64,000 nt of DNA from positions 9,837,684-9,901,683 of the forward strand of contig OX388328.1 of NCBI GenBank assembly GCA_947579605.1. Reading direction: 5' to 3'. The number at the start of each line of letters is the position of its first letter. Within the stretch, counting starts at the first letter, position 1. A model generated the notes under the pieces. The model did no database searches and had not been told where the DNA came from. It was given only the letters and a program-made list of their open reading frames with translations. Below are positions 22,692 to 35,830 of the stretch, in pieces. Position numbers and translations under genes: made by a program. Source of the DNA: Athripsodes cinereus. Taxonomy: Eukaryota; Arthropoda; Insecta; Trichoptera; Leptoceridae.

Positions 22692-24663
22692 CAGTGACGG
22701 CTTGTTCATATGGGCAGCGTGGGCAATGACCCGCCAATCATTTCATTGTAATCATAAAACAATATCAGAAAAATATAAAAATTAAAAATTCTACTACGAT
22801 GCAATCTATATAGGTACTGGATCTCTGCGCTGCGTAGTACTGTACATATAATATACATATCTGTTGCAAGTTGCATACTGACACATGCACAAGTATGTAT
22901 GTATATGTAACGCTTCAGTTTTGTCACCTAATAGGTACGAATATATATGTCATCTCGGGACAATTTTTGACTTGCCCAAAGAATGTATGAAGATTTTTAG
23001 TAGGTAGTTACATGCTTACTGTTTTTTTTATATGAAGATTTTAATGATATCGGGGCAACTCTAAAGCTTGCCCCTAGGGAGATTATCTCGAATATAACTA
23101 ATCGATACAGTGATATTCTAGAGGCAAAAGGGACAACACATATACTCACTAACAAATATTGTCGTGTACATTAGCAATGGTTTGCTGATAAAAACACGTA
23201 TATTATCTGACTCCAAAAAAATATTTTTTCTACACATTTCGTGAAACCAGACAAGACAAATACATTTTTCAAATTAACTAAGTAAAATCAACAATGTAGT
23301 AAAAACAATGACAAATACATTTACTTTTATGTGTTTGTTTTATCCCTTCTGATGCTCACTATTGACTTGCATCGAAAGGTTCGTCATATGTGTGATATTC
23401 GATACAAATTATAATTATATTATATCGTGTGAATAGATTGAATGCATTCTATTGCAAAGTGGAAACACATGTTAATAATTAATATTTAGACAAAAATCTT
23501 TCTTATATTCAATGAATAGCATGAACACTTTTAGTCTTTCAGTTGGAGTTCTGATGCGATACAGTACCTTTATATAATTTTGTTATTATCATCGTCGGTT
23601 TTGTATAAGAAAAATTTTGCTCTCATTATTAGAACTATCTTTACACCTATTTTTTGTAATAATATAGTTATAGTCAAACATTGGTGTTGTTAATAAATTG
23701 GCAATTTTGTGTACTTAGTGTGATAATACACCTATTACAGGTTTTCCTAGGAATTGAACAGCACGTCATAATCGTGCGATGTTATTAAATTTTTGTCTTA
23801 ATAAATTATATTGTGTTAACATCATAACAAAGTGTAAGGATAAATTTCAATTTTCGGGTCATTTATTTGCGACAAAACTTTTTATTACAAAGTATTTTAG
23901 CGCGTATTGTAAAAAAAATCCAGTGGAAGAGTATATGATAACCATTACAGAATACCCAAACATTAATAGGATTAAGTTTTAAACAGAATTTGAAATTCTT
24001 TACAGTAGAGAAGATTATGGTGTACTAGTGTTGCAATGCCTTTATTACAGATAAAGGAAAATAACTTGTGTGAAATATTTTCGGAGTGTGTAAAATTTTT
24101 GACAATTATAGTGACTTTGCCAATGACAACTGTTAAAAACGAAAGATGTTTTTCTACGCTTAAAAGAGTTAAGACATTTTTGAGGAACACTGTGAATCAA
24201 GATAGACTAAATGCATTAGCTATGTTATCCATTGAAAAGAAAATGATAAATTCAATGCATGATTTCAATCAAAAAGTTATCGACACCTTTGCTGGAGCGA
24301 AACATCGTCGAATGGATTTTATTTATAAAAAATTGGTATGTGATATCTTTTATTAATATTAACATGTTGTATGATCCTAATATGAAGAACGTTATACAGT
24401 ATATGTTGCAAAATATAATGATTGTATAAGGCAGGCAATTGTTTAGGTATTGTATGTTATTTCATGGTTTATAGAATCCATCTACCCCCACTATCACACA
24501 CACCAAATGACTTTGATAATACTAAGCGCACGTCAAATCAATTCTGAGTAATAACGAAAATAAACTAAACATTTAAATTGAACGAGAAAAAAGTTATTTT
24601 CTATCTCGAAAATTAGAGATTTTTTTTTGCCCTGCCAAAACTAGAGGTCACGAGCCGCCACTG
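22692..24663 (+). mobile_element. hAT transposon, degenerate, with exact 8-bp TSD
   Basis: Ends CAGTGACGGCTTGT and ACGAGCCGCCACTG. Target duplication GTAGGTAC at 22684-22691 and 24664-24671. Carries broken transposase sequence near its right end. Confidence 0.9.
23779..24356 (+). pseudogene. hAT transposase C-terminus (hATC dimerisation region), frameshifted
   Basis: The 24036-24356 frame encodes FLTIIVTLPMTTVKNERCFS then TLKRVKTFLRNTVNQDRLNA and LAMLSIEK, the hATC signature (LP.TT..ERCFS.LK.IK..LR...Q.RL..L). The preceding frame (23779-23982, running on to YSREDYGVL) is upstream transposase in another phase, so at least one frameshift and a large 5' loss make it inactive. Closest in style to the ZMYM1/DUF4371-type hAT proteins. 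Confidence 0.85.
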
Positions 24664-24710
24664 GTAGGTACCTATTTAAAATTTAGATATTTAATATTTT
24701 CTATTCATTA

Positions 24711-24930
24711 TCTATGCTAATATTATAAAGAGGAAAGATTTGATTGTTTGCATTGAATAGGCTCCGAAACTACTGAACCGATTTGAAAAATTCTTTCACT
24801 GTTAGGAAGCTAAACTATCCCCGGGTGACATAGGCTATATTATATTAAAAAAAAAAATAGGGATCCTTACTAAAACTAAATTATTTTTCAAATACCTGTC
24901 TACCCGTGCGAAACCGGTGCCGACCGCTTG
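24711..24930. mobile_element. Helitron-like element, short
   Basis: Starts TCTATGCTAATATTATAAAG. Interior CTGAACCGATTTGAAAAATT and GGGTGACATAGGCTATAT are widespread in Lepidoptera. Ends ACCCGTGCG...CCGCTTG, a variant of the usual CTAG terminus. Confidence 0.68.
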
Positions 24931-24983
24931 TTTATTAATAAAAGAAGATACATAATTATTCCACTGTTGACTTTATTCATTTT

Positions 24984-25035
24984 CGAGCCGGCTTTCAAGA
25001 ACTTCCGCTCTCATTGTCAGGCAAAAGTAAAGTGA
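24984..25035 (-). repeat. Hammerhead-like hinge repeat (GAGCCGGCTTTCAAGA type)
   Basis: Minus strand reads CTGACAATGAGAG...TTCTTGAAAGCCGG. Matches 51423-51460 (opposite strand) and 55101-55141, with flanking AAAAGTAAAG and ATTCCACTGTTGACTTTATT also shared. Confidence 0.72.
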
Positions 25036-25107
25036 AGCTACATTACAAAGTACTATTTATTATCTATTCCAAACAATGGTTACAATATTATTCCTCATTC
25101 ATTTATT

Positions 25108-25240
25108 TATACCATCACGGCATCTCCCACAAGTGGGGTAGCCAGCGGATCAATTGCACGTAAAAAACATGCAAGTTATTCTCTTGATGCCAATAAAAGT
25201 TAAGACAATCAGGATGGGTGGCATGCCTCATCATCGTCAA
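25108..25240 (-). repeat. SINE-A, 3' half, antisense
   Basis: ACCATCACGGCATCTCCCAC and AAGTGGGGTAGCCAG, then TCAGGATGGGTGGCATGCC. Head missing. Confidence 0.75.
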
Positions 25241-25249
25241 ACTGAAGAT

Positions 25250-26590
25250 GTCTTGAATGTCCAAATCTTTCCTAATTTCCAAATTGAGGTGTTGTCTTTT
25301 TTCCAAAGATGGTGGGAAGAGAGGAAGTGGGTAAGGAGGGGAGAGACGGGAAAAGGTATGGCCGACAGTGTTACCATAACAATATTTACCTTGTTCGAAA
25401 GAAAATAAGTGCATACCGCAACAACCCTTTCCTTCTTTGATATGAAAATATCAAACAAATATATTGCCTACTGTAAGAGTGTTTAGGGTGTATTTGGGAT
25501 TATTTTAAAATAAGACTCATCTTTTTTGAAAAGAAATTCAACTCCTCTGTACTTGTTAATGGACTTACTGTATTTATAATTGCAATGGCAGCACAATATT
25601 TAGTGAATTTAATAATATATTTTATATATATAATATATTTATTTATAAAGGAATATCACATTGCCGTCCTTGTGGATGTTTTGTGGGTCCCGTGCAAGGC
25701 TGTCAAACAAATATAATCAAGTTTTAAAATATGTTATATCAAATATATTAAACTATGCTAAGTTACAAAAGCGAAACTTATTAAGAATAATACAGTTTTA
25801 TGGAAATAGAAAATTAAGGGAGGGGTTCCCACCACTCACCTCTGAATCTTTCAAAAACATCACGTCTTCTCATGTCATTCAACCAGTTTAGAGCAAAAGT
25901 TTTTTTTGACCCAAGATTAGGTTCCAGTTTGACCTCATGGGCTTCACAAAACTCACTCGAATCTTAATACTCCCACTCCCATGGTGGAAACATATAGTAG
26001 AAGATTTACTCTTGGTGGAAAATCTCACTCTCAAAAAATAGAAAATTGAAGGAGACCACGGTCCACCTGGTTACCGCAGAAGTCTGGGGAATTCTATTTA
26101 TCTGGAATATCCAGAAAATAGAAAAGTTTAAAGGTGGTTGTGGAGTTTTTTGTAAGTCTTGGATTTTTTATCAGGAATTCTGTCTAACTATCGTTAAATA
26201 ATAAGGATAAACTATAAACTCACAATATCCGAATAATCGTGTTAATTTTCTATTGAATTAAAGTTTATTTAACTTGGTATAGTTTAATATAAAGTTAACC
26301 AAGTACACATTTGTTGAAGTATTGTTTATTGTTTTAGTTTATTCTTTCTCTATGACAAACTGTTACTACAATGTTCTAGAAACAATTTATTTATATTATC
26401 TATTGTTTTTATTTATTTATTTATGTATTGTTGTATTTTATTTTGATGGAATTATGAGAAATAAATTCTAAGCCATACCTTTATGGAAAAATATTACTTA
26501 AGTTTGTTTTTTAAAAACATTCTCTCTATATTTTCAGCACAGAAAAGATATTGGATGCAGTATTTAATGTAAATGTTATTGTCTGTGAAG
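25250..26590. other. Intergenic, no gene recognised
   Basis: ORFs of 73-99 codons overlap on both strands around 25115-25458, which is the pattern of chance. No family motif seen. Confidence 0.4.
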
Positions 26591-26607
26591 TCTACGGCGA
26601 AGAATAG

Positions 26608-26800
26608 CTCTTCCGCCATTTTTTGTAAGTTTTCGAGTGTCCTGTAAATGTCATGTATTTGTTAAACATCATTTATAAGGCATTTAGCATTTTCAATTCA
26701 GCAAAGAAGTGTGCCACTTGTTCTGAATATCTTTGGAGAGGATAAATATGCAGTTGGTCCACTTGCTGCCCCATTTGTGGAAAATTCCGTGATGGAATGA
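26608..26800 (+). repeat. SINE-A, diverged
   Basis: GTAAGTTTTCGAGTGTCCTG box-B region, then GTGCCACTTGTTCTGAAT and a tail close to CCCCATTTGTGG. Confidence 0.65.
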
Positions 26801-26831
26801 ATGAATGAATTTAACCAAATGCGTGTAGGTA

Positions 26832-27408
26832 TAGTGGAACTTCTCATAATGAGTTTAATTTGTTCCAGAATCTTACTGGTTAAGAGAAACATTTTTTCTA
26901 TAGAAATCAATGTAAAATATGATAATGCAATAATAAATTAATTGTGGCGCATGGTATTGGATGATAGCTGATCTCTGAATGATTAACCTGTTTTCCTACT
27001 TTATTTATGTAGTTATTGTCTGTTTTGTGCTTATATATTTATAAAAATAAAATAAAAATGCGTTCCATGCCGAAAGAATACTGAATGATATTTTTTTTAA
27101 TATGTTTATTCAAATAAAATAACTTATAAAGGAGTGTAACAACTTGTAATACAATTTAGATTTGGAAAAAAAAAATAAAAATATAAATTTATGACAAATA
27201 ATAAATTAATCATCACACCAACGGAAAACAACAACCAATGCGCCAACGGAACGAAAGCTAAGCACAGACTGATGTACTGGTGCGTTAGTCCCGGCTCACA
27301 AGGTCACAAGTGAATGATGGAAAAAGGGACTTATCCTTTCTTTGTAACTTGTTATGCGAAATGTCGCTCGTTGTAATTTTTTTTTGCTCGTTATGAGAGG
27401 TTCCACTG
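26832..27408. mobile_element. pogo/mariner-like MITE, TA duplication
   Basis: Ends TAGTGGAACTTCTCATAATG and CGTTATGAGAGGTTCCACTG, TA at both flanks. Related in style to 18057-18630 and 49956-50659. Confidence 0.8.
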
Positions 27409-27867
27409 TACTTGATTTGTCATGATTTCAGAATGAGAAGACTGCGTAGGAAGTAACACTTCATAAGATATCTACTATGGTCGCAGTGACACAAGGGATG
27501 CAAGGTCCCTTGACCTTTATTTGAAAAAACTCCTTCATCAAATAGTGACAGAAGATAGAAGGAGTATTGTGTAGGTGGTCATTAGCCTGGTGGTAGAGTT
27601 TAGGACTTTCAACTTAGAAATGCCGGATTGGATTTCTGCCAGTAAAAGTCACTTTCACACTCTCAAGTGTGTGGATGTTTCGGATGCATTTATGCATTTG
27701 GATTCATTACAAACCTAGAATCATCTTAAAAAACAACGAAAAAATAAATAAAACAAATTCTACATTCAAATATTTTTATTACACTCAGCAAAGGCATTTT
27801 AAAATATATATTTATATAATTATCATAGTACGACATATATATTTTTATAACTTAAAACTATATAAAA

Positions 27868-27900
27868 TGCTTTATATATATATATATATATATATTCATA
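27868..27900. repeat. (TA)n microsatellite
   Basis: About ten TA units. The hydrophobic ORFs over it are artefacts. Confidence 0.9.
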
Positions 27901-29570
27901 TAATATCAATAAATATATAAGTATCGCTATTAATAGAGTCATATTTAGGTCTAAATTAGGGTTTCCAATGTGACATTTCAGCATTATATAAATTAATGAA
28001 GACATGTAATTTTTGTCAAATCCTGTCGCTAAAAGAAATGACGTATGATTGTTTTTACTGTTAAGATAATAAAATTACATTTGATATTTGTTTAGCATGC
28101 GTTGGCGCATGAATGGTTGTAGAATTCCAAAAAATTATACTGAATAAAACACTGTTATAATTCTTCTGCTAAATGATTATTCTATTAATCTTTTTACATA
28201 TAAGTTCAACATTTTTCTTGCTCAACAATCTTTTGTCATTGATAATCTGTTGAATCTCAGATGTCTGCAGTACCTGGTATCCAATTTTTCAAACATAGAT
28301 ATTCTCTTTTCTTTCCCAAGCTCTTTCACTGAATCATTCATTCTCGCTATATGTTCTAACATCTGTCATAAAAGTAATCATTTAGCAGAAGAAACATTAT
28401 TGTTTTATTTAGCATCATCTCACAATCTTAGTTTTTTTTGTTATGTGTCAATCTCGATAAATAATTAAACAGATCTGTAACAATTTGTTTCTCACTATTT
28501 GATATCACAAAGACCACACCTATTTTGTCAAATAACCATACTTTTTCTATATAAACACCTCCATATTACATTAAACTCCTCCCATTTCATTCACTCTGCT
28601 TTCAAATATATTTAAAAAAATCCTCATTTATTGCTCAAAAGATTGTTCATTTCACTGTCTATGTTTGTTCAATTAAACATCTCCCAATTCCTCAATGATT
28701 GTTAAATTTACTTTACAAATTCACATACAACAACCTCCATCTCTTTTCGTGAAGCCCATCATTATCTCAGCCCATTTTTACAAGACCACGCCCATTGTAC
28801 ACATGGTCAATAATATCTTCTCAACTTTACAGTAAAATATTATTTTCAAAGTGTTTTCAAGTGCTTATTGGTGCATTCTTAGTTTTTTAAACTATATTTA
28901 TTACAAAAATAGCATTATCTATTAAATATATAGATTACACGAACTAAAAAATTGAGAATTTCAGAAAGACACCTACAAAATTTTAGGTAAATAATGACAG
29001 ATCTGCATCAACCACCACAGATATTTTTTTGTTAGAATAATTTAAATTCATCATTTACTATGGACAAACATCACTTAACTGATTTTGAAAAAAAGATTGC
29101 ATGTGTCGTGACATTTGAACTAAATTTAATTTGGATCTTATACTAAACTAAAATTTAAAAGGTTGACTAGTTTTATCTGTTTTTAAGTACCGACAAACTA
29201 AAATGCAGATTTTGAAATATTATAATTTGTAAAGGCAAGCGTTCTAGAAGCGAAATATTAGAAAACACCTATATCTAAACAGTTACGATAATCTAAGTCT
29301 TGGTAATTATGTTTCTAGTATCCTAAATATATAATTCTATGTTTGTAAGTTATCCATGATACTCTAAGGAACTCCAATTATGAAATATATCTATATCAAA
29401 ACAGAAATAAAAACAATATCAATAGTTTGGTAAAAGAACTCTGGTAACTTTGACAATACAAGTGATTTGATATCAAAATCGGACAAAATGAAAAGTGTTA
29501 TTTTTTTAACAATAATATATAAAAGAAATATTCTTTATGTTGAGTTTTATAAAACTGCATATTTCAATTG
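27900..29570. other. Intergenic AT-rich DNA
   Basis: No gene, no confident repeat. Confidence 0.4.
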
Positions 29571-29576
29571 ATTTGT

Positions 29577-29745
29577 ATGTGACTGTGGTGCAGCACAGAC
29601 CATGCCACACTTATTGGAGTGTCCAAATGTCCATTGTGCCCTGTGACATGCACTATGGAGGATATTTTTGACGCATCTCCACCTGCTGTGCGTTTTGAAC
29701 AGTACTGGAGATCAGTTTGATTGGTTTATTTCTGGGTTTCGACAC
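29577..29745 (+). pseudogene. LINE C-terminal cysteine-rich fragment
   Basis: Encodes CDCGAAQTMPHLLECPNVHC, the common end motif of insect non-LTR elements, then a stop. Ends near ACGATAAATAAATTG, a possible tail. Confidence 0.65.
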
Positions 29746-30314
29746 GATAAATAAATTGATTTCTATAAAATTAATCTTAAAATCAGAAGAGAATATCAAC
29801 ATTATTAGCATGGAAATTAGACAAAATTTGTTTAGGTTTGATCACAGTTGAAAGTTACCTACAAATGGATTTGTTATATAACTTTTGATACCAAAAACAT
29901 GTATCAGTTATTTACTGTATTGGTTGAGTATATTACACAAAATTTTCCTCAACTATTACTTAAAATATTTGAGGAAACACTCAATACAATCTCAACAAAT
30001 TCAGATTAAACTTGAATTGAGGAAAATGTGAAACTATGCATTTAGCATTGATATTCACAACGATGAAATTTTTTATATAGTCACCCATTAATTTCAAATG
30101 GTTTTAGTGGTCAGCAATACTCAACAGTTGACAAAAATAACTCTTTATTGAAATGTTTTCAATAAATATATAATTATTCTTTTTATATATTTTTATGAAG
30201 TTTTAACTCTAGTGTTACTTGGGTACTGTTGAAAATGGAAATTTATCTTTACGAATAGTCTTATTTTTATACATATTAATAAATACGTTTTTTCAATACG
30301 TAAATAAATTTTCA

Positions 30315-30432
30315 CACCTCTGCGATAAACTCGCCCTCTGTATATTGATTGTATGATTGTATTTGTTTTAAATGTATTTTTATGTGAATTTGCTTGTAAT
30401 CAATGTACAGTAAAGAATAAATAAATAAAAAA
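30315..30432 (+). repeat. LINE-like 3' tail, same family as 7156-7275
   Basis: GCGATAAACTCGCCCTC and TTGCTTGTAATCAATG followed by AATAAATAAAT. Confidence 0.55.
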
Positions 30433-31360
30433 TAAATACATGATTCCTTTGACGATTAAATTCTTCTTGAATATGAAAGGATTGTCTTCAGTTTTATTTA
30501 TGGTTTATGATACTTATTCTGTATTTTATAATGTTTTAATAAAATTTAACTTGTGTCATCACGTTACAGAGTTCAAAATCAAACTATCGACGGTCAAAAT
30601 AAAATAATATACAATCATAACAACATGTATATAAATATAATTAATACTTCATTAAACATCTAAAACATAAAACAACAAATTTCAAGCCTTTGGTTTTACC
30701 TATATAATTAAATTTAAATCTATCCAAAAATGACTTTTTTTCTTCTTACTGGCAACATTATATAATTACTTTTAACAACTAAATTCCTACCTTAGTAATG
30801 TGGACAGAATATAAATAATATATCTTTTTTACGGTAGCAACATTGTCTAAAAATATTTAATAGATGTCAAAGTATGAACATGAACAGAGTTAACAGAGCA
30901 ATGTAAACTTGTTTTCTAAAATACACTATTTGAATAACCATTTAATGAAAACAAGTGAATAATGCATAATTCGTCTAGATGGCGGAAAGATTTGTGACAC
31001 TGTGCAATGTTGCCATATGTGAAATTTTATGTGTAACTAGAAGAAATTTCAGTTTAGTACAATCATTGTAATGGAGGATCTTCATGTTATTATATTTTAC
31101 AATATAGGTATATTCAATATTTTTATGAATTTCATTTTATATTTTTATTTATTTAAAATTTGTTCATTCGTCTTTTATCGACTTTATTTAGAACACAGGG
31201 AGCATGAAAAAAGTTCAGTATGTGTTATCCTGTCCATTACATTTTTTAAATCTATCTAATACTGTTTTATGTAACACTGTGAAATTGTATTTAAAAGTTT
31301 AACAACCTGGGGTTTTTCAAAATACTCATCAGTTTTCAATTACTTTTTAAGTATTCTTAG
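30433..31360. other. Intergenic AT-rich DNA
   Basis: Nothing recognised. Confidence 0.4.
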
Positions 31361-31364
31361 TCAA

Positions 31365-31500
31365 ATCATTACTGCATCTCCTATACACGAGGTAACCAGT
31401 GAACTACTGGTGTGTGTTATAAACATACAGGCCATCATCTCCATGCCATAAAGAAATACATAAGATATTCTGGATTGGTGGTACAAAATCAGTCAGTACG
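31365..31500 (-). repeat. SINE-A, diverged
   Basis: TCATTACTGCATCTCC, GGTAACCAGTGAAC, ATAAACATACAGGCC and GATTGGTGG in SINE order. Confidence 0.55.
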
Positions 31501-32124
31501 ACGAAGATTTAGAACAATATTCAACATTTGTGGTAAGTTAAGAGAGATTTCATTTGTCAATGATTTTTGATTTAAAAAATTTAATATTTTTTCAATGGTA
31601 TGTATTATCAAACGTTTTTTTACAGAGTGATTTTGTGTTTCCAAAAAAATAGGTGCTGTGTATTTAATATATTTAACAATTTAATATATGTAGCTTTCAT
31701 TCCTAAAACTAATTAAAAAGTCAAAAATCAACTAGAGATTGTAAGTATAATACAATATTTAATTAAATAATTTTTAACGAGCATAGACTACAAGAATTTT
31801 CATAACAAACATAAAACAATTAACATAAAGGTTTATTAAACATAAATTCTTTTTTTTATTTATTAATTAATTAAATTTAATCTATTTTAATTTATGATAA
31901 CAATACTAGATATTATTTATCAAGATAAAAGTTAATTATTATATTATTTTTTATATTTATTATTTCTAGAAGGCCGCACACACAAAGGGTTTACAAACAT
32001 CAATAATAATTTAATGTATATAGGCAAAAAAGTATAAATATTTCTTTTATTTATATGGCAACAACAGTGACTGCAAACATTTGCACAATAATGGAATGTA
32101 TTTAAACTTCATTGTAAAGTAAAT

Positions 32125-32415
32125 TCAGTCAAGTGATGTTAGTCAAAGTATCTACAGTCGAACATTTTTAAAAATAGAATTTATTCAAATACAAAGGGAA
32201 TTCATACCAGTCAAGTAATGGTCAAAGTATAGTCAGATATTTTAAAATATTGAATGTATTTAGAATTCATATTACAGTAATTTCATTAAATAAACATAGT
32301 CAAAGTATATACCTACTTACAGTCAAATATTTTCAAAATACAAAAATGGAATTGAAATGGAAGAAATTTGAACTTTACATTCAAGTAATTCAAATAGATA
32401 CCTATAGTCAAATCA
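32125..32415. repeat. Degenerate ~82-bp tandem repeat
   Basis: CAGTCAAGTRATG / AGTCAAAGTATA / ACAGTCAAATATTTT blocks recur at about 32127, 32208, 32297 and 32381. Strongly diverged. Confidence 0.5.
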
Positions 32416-33227
32416 GAAGGTTATTATAAACGAAATTGGAGTTTACATGAGGTTATTTATTTATGTATATTTTTTATTTTATGTTTAAGTATACAAGTAT
32501 TTTTTATCAATTTTTCTTAAACATTTTGACAAAAAATTTAAATGTATTAAGGTTTGTTAAGTACAATCTTTTACAAAAGGGCTGTCAAAGCATTCCATTT
32601 TCAAATATTTGAAAAATGATTCCAATTATTTGTTTAGTATTCCATAATTTAAATTTTATTTAAAACATTCCATTAGTGTGACAAATGTGATAATAATTAT
32701 AAGACCTAACTAAATTTTATACAATATCTTTATAAGATACAACTACATCTTTTAAAAAACAAATACATTTAATTCGCAAAATGCTTAAAGTGCAATCTGT
32801 TTAATTAATGTTTGAACTGTTAAAAGAAAAGTATAAAAGAAAAGTATTATAATAAATCAATTAATTTAAATTTTAGAAATAATCATAAATTTTTAATCTC
32901 TCAAACTTTTCTCTGACATTTTAATAATTAAAAATGTGGATTTACATATATTGTAGCATAAGATTTAGGTGTTTCACAAAGCTTATCGAATACGAGTTTT
33001 TTTATTATCCTATGCAAAATAGACTTAATTGTATCTGCAAAATAAGATTTTCACTTTCATATACCTACCTAAGTAGATTCCTATTACTTTATTACAACCT
33101 AAATATTATGTAACATAGATTAATTTGTATAACTTACTGCCAATATTAATAAATTTTATTGGACATTTCACTACCCATTTTCACTGATTATTTATATTCT
33201 TAATCCACAAAATGTCCCTTTTACCTA

Positions 33228-33772
33228 TATTGGTATCTATACCATTACTGCATCTCCCACAATTGGTATCTATACCATATATTGGTATCTATACCATTAC
33301 TGCATCTCCCACAATTGGTATCTATACCATATATTGGTATCTATACCATTACTGCATCTCCCACAATTGATATCTATACCATATATTGGTATCTATACCA
33401 TTACTGCATCTCCCACAATTGGTATCTATACCATATATTGGTATCTATACCATTACTGCATCTCCCACAATTGGTATCTATACCATATATTGGTATCTAT
33501 ACCATTACTGCATCTCCCACAATTGATACCTATACCATATATTGGTATCTATACCATTACTGCATCTCCCACAATTGGTATATATACCATATATTGGTAT
33601 CTATACCATTACTGCATCTCCCACAATTGATATCTATACCATATATTGGTATCTATACCATTACTGCATCTCCCACAATTGGTATCTATACCATTACTGC
33701 ATCTCCCACAATTGGTATCTATACCATTACTGCATCTCCCACAATTGGTATCTATACCATATATTGGTATCT
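33228..33772. repeat. 52-bp minisatellite built from the SINE-A 3' end
   Basis: Nine units start at 33228, 33280, 33332, 33384, 33436, 33488, 33540, 33592 and 33644, exactly 52 bp apart, followed by two 33-bp units. Each unit holds TATACCATTACTGCATCTCC, the SINE-A terminus, and a near-palindrome TGGTATCTATACCA. Units differ by one or two bases. The open frames of 98-212 codons here are artefacts of a repeat without stops. Confidence 0.95.
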
Positions 33773-33774
33773 TA

Positions 33775-33886
33775 TATTGGTACAGACAACATTGTTGAAG
33801 ATAGAACATTATCATGTACAGCGTCCTCGAGGTGCTATGGCACAAAGATGGCGCTTTAAATACTCTCCGTTATTATTATTATTATC
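33775..33886 (+). repeat. LINE-like tail with (TTA)n end
   Basis: ATGGCGCTTTAAATACTC then TTATTATTATTATTATC, between the minisatellite and the SINE-A copy. Confidence 0.5.
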
Positions 33887-33975
33887 TATACCATTACTGC
33901 ATCTCCCACAATTGGAATAGCCAGTAGACTTTTGCACATAATAAATATGCAGGATATCGTTTCCATATTCATAAA
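33887..33975 (-). repeat. SINE-A fragment beside the minisatellite
   Basis: ATACCATTACTGCATCTCCC, then GGAATAGCCAGTAGAC. It carries the same ACTGCATCTCCCACAATTGG variant as the array, so it is the probable seed. Confidence 0.75.
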
Positions 33976-34309
33976 ATTACTTCTTTACAATTTCAGTAAT
34001 ACTATTCATACAAACGGAATGTCAAATTCAAATTTAGAATCCATATATATAAAAGACAATTTAAAAGGGCTGTTTACTCATAACATGACCTCCATAAAAA
34101 GGTGTGTCTTCAGTTTCCGTTTGAAGCCCTTTCCATTCACCTCCTCTCGGAGGTTTAGAGGCATCTTGCTCCAGCATCTGAGAAAAAGTCTGTCCATATT
34201 TGAAAATTAAATTTTACATTTACTACCATTTCAGCAAAGTGTTGCCAGTATAATTTTTTTTTCTGTCAAATAATATTTCTTGTTTGCAAGTAATTGGGAT
34301 TTATCTATT

Positions 34310-34400
34310 TATATTATCACAACATCTTCCACATATGGCGTAACCAGTGATCTGACTTATACATGTAATGAATTTATAGGTTATTTTTCATGTCATAGCA
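34310..34400 (-). repeat. SINE-A fragment, old
   Basis: ATCACAACATCTTCCACA, GCGTAACCAGTGATC, ATGTAATGAATTTATAGG. Confidence 0.5.
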
Positions 34401-35420
34401 AAATATCGAACACACTTTGTTTGTCACAATAAATATTTATAACAATGGCAATAAGAAACTTAATTAATTGATTAGAATTACTTGTTTAATGGATGTGGAC
34501 GAAAGATGTTTAAATGTAGATGTTTTTAATTAATTTGGTGAATTTAAATAGAATATTTTTTTTAATGATGGGAATAATACCTATTATGTAGTTCTATGAT
34601 TTTTAAATGATGGATGGACTCATCGACAACAATGGTTAAAAATTATAAATTGATATGTTCACCTAATTTTTTTTCACATAATGCAACATTGTGCTATTCA
34701 TAAAGTTATTCGAAAATAGAACAATTTCTTGTTATATTCACTTTGTAATTCACACTCTCTACCAATCGTTAAACATAAGAAAGTTTAACTTCTTTTATTT
34801 TCATGAGAATTAGATTTACATTTGTGACCACCTATATATAATCTAAAAAAAAAGAAAAACAAAAATATGTAATTAGATTCACTCAAAACATTTTTATATC
34901 ATTTAACAAGATTCACCCAAAGATATTTGCAAAAAAAAAATCAACATAGTTAGGTACATGTATTTGCACAATTTTAAAGTTTCATATAAATTGTCAAAAT
35001 ATTGACAAGCTCAACTTTAATTGCTTACTATGATATTAAAAATATTATTTAAACTGATTATTTGTGTCAAATAATACAATTTAATATTCATTTGATAATA
35101 TCAATCTAAAATAAATAGTTTCAATAATATTATTGATATCATTATGAACGCTCTTTTTGAGCCTGTCAAAACTTTGAAACTATTACAAGGCATATATAAA
35201 TTTTGCAAATAGTTCTTTTTGGTATTTCATACACATCACAAATTAATTTTAATATGCAAATGAACACTTTTCATTATCCCTCTATATTTTCTTACACAGT
35301 GTAGGTACTTTAAAAACACTCAGATCATTATTTTTGACATATCTAGTGAAATAAATATAATATTATTAAACATTTATTAATAATAATCCGTAAAACGTTC
35401 AATATTTAAACCTATCTAAA
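34401..35420. other. Intergenic AT-rich DNA
   Basis: Nothing recognised. Confidence 0.4.
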
Positions 35421-35424
35421 TTGT

Positions 35425-35520
35425 TACAGCATCGCAGTCAGTAGACTGACTTTATATAATAAACATTCATGTTGTCTTCTCTGTAACAATAAAAAAATAG
35501 TTTATTCAGGATTAGTCATT
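35425..35520 (-). repeat. SINE-A fragment, old
   Basis: TTACAGCATC, AGTCAGTAGACTGAC, ATAAACATTCATGTTGTC in SINE order. Confidence 0.5.
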
Positions 35521-35726
35521 CCTAAGTAAGTACTTTTCTCAATTTATTCTTAAGCATGAATTCTCAAACATATTTAAAACAATACAAATAAATACTATGA
35601 ACACGCTAAAGTACTATAAGACGACTTTATTGGACATAAATTAAATTTATTTGACTTAATTAAATCAAAAATGGACTTTGTAATAATTTGTATACTTGTT
35701 TTATCTTTCTATCTATCTCTTTATTC

Positions 35727-35830
35727 CATCACAGCAACTTCCACAAGTCAGTGTAAACTAACTTCTTCATGTAATAAACATACAAGGTCTCCTCTATGTG
35801 TCAATAAAAAAAATAAGACTTTTGAGATGG
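35727..35830 (-). repeat. SINE-A fragment, antisense
   Basis: CCATCACAGCAACTTCCACA, ATGTAATAAACATACAAGG, TGTCAATAAAAA. Confidence 0.65.

Noticed and set aside
25115..25458. Overlapping ORFs of 73-99 codons
   Set aside because: No signal, motif or codon pattern; overlap on both strands points to chance.
27669..28005. Hydrophobic ORFs over 27669-28005
   Set aside because: Low-complexity (TA)n translation.
33228..33772. CRISPR-like regular repeats
   Set aside because: Units abut with no unique spacers, and the sequence is an animal genome.
33282..33920. Open frames of 212, 105 and 98 codons
   Set aside because: They are the 52-bp minisatellite read in several frames; the peptide repeats IYTITASPTI with no family likeness.
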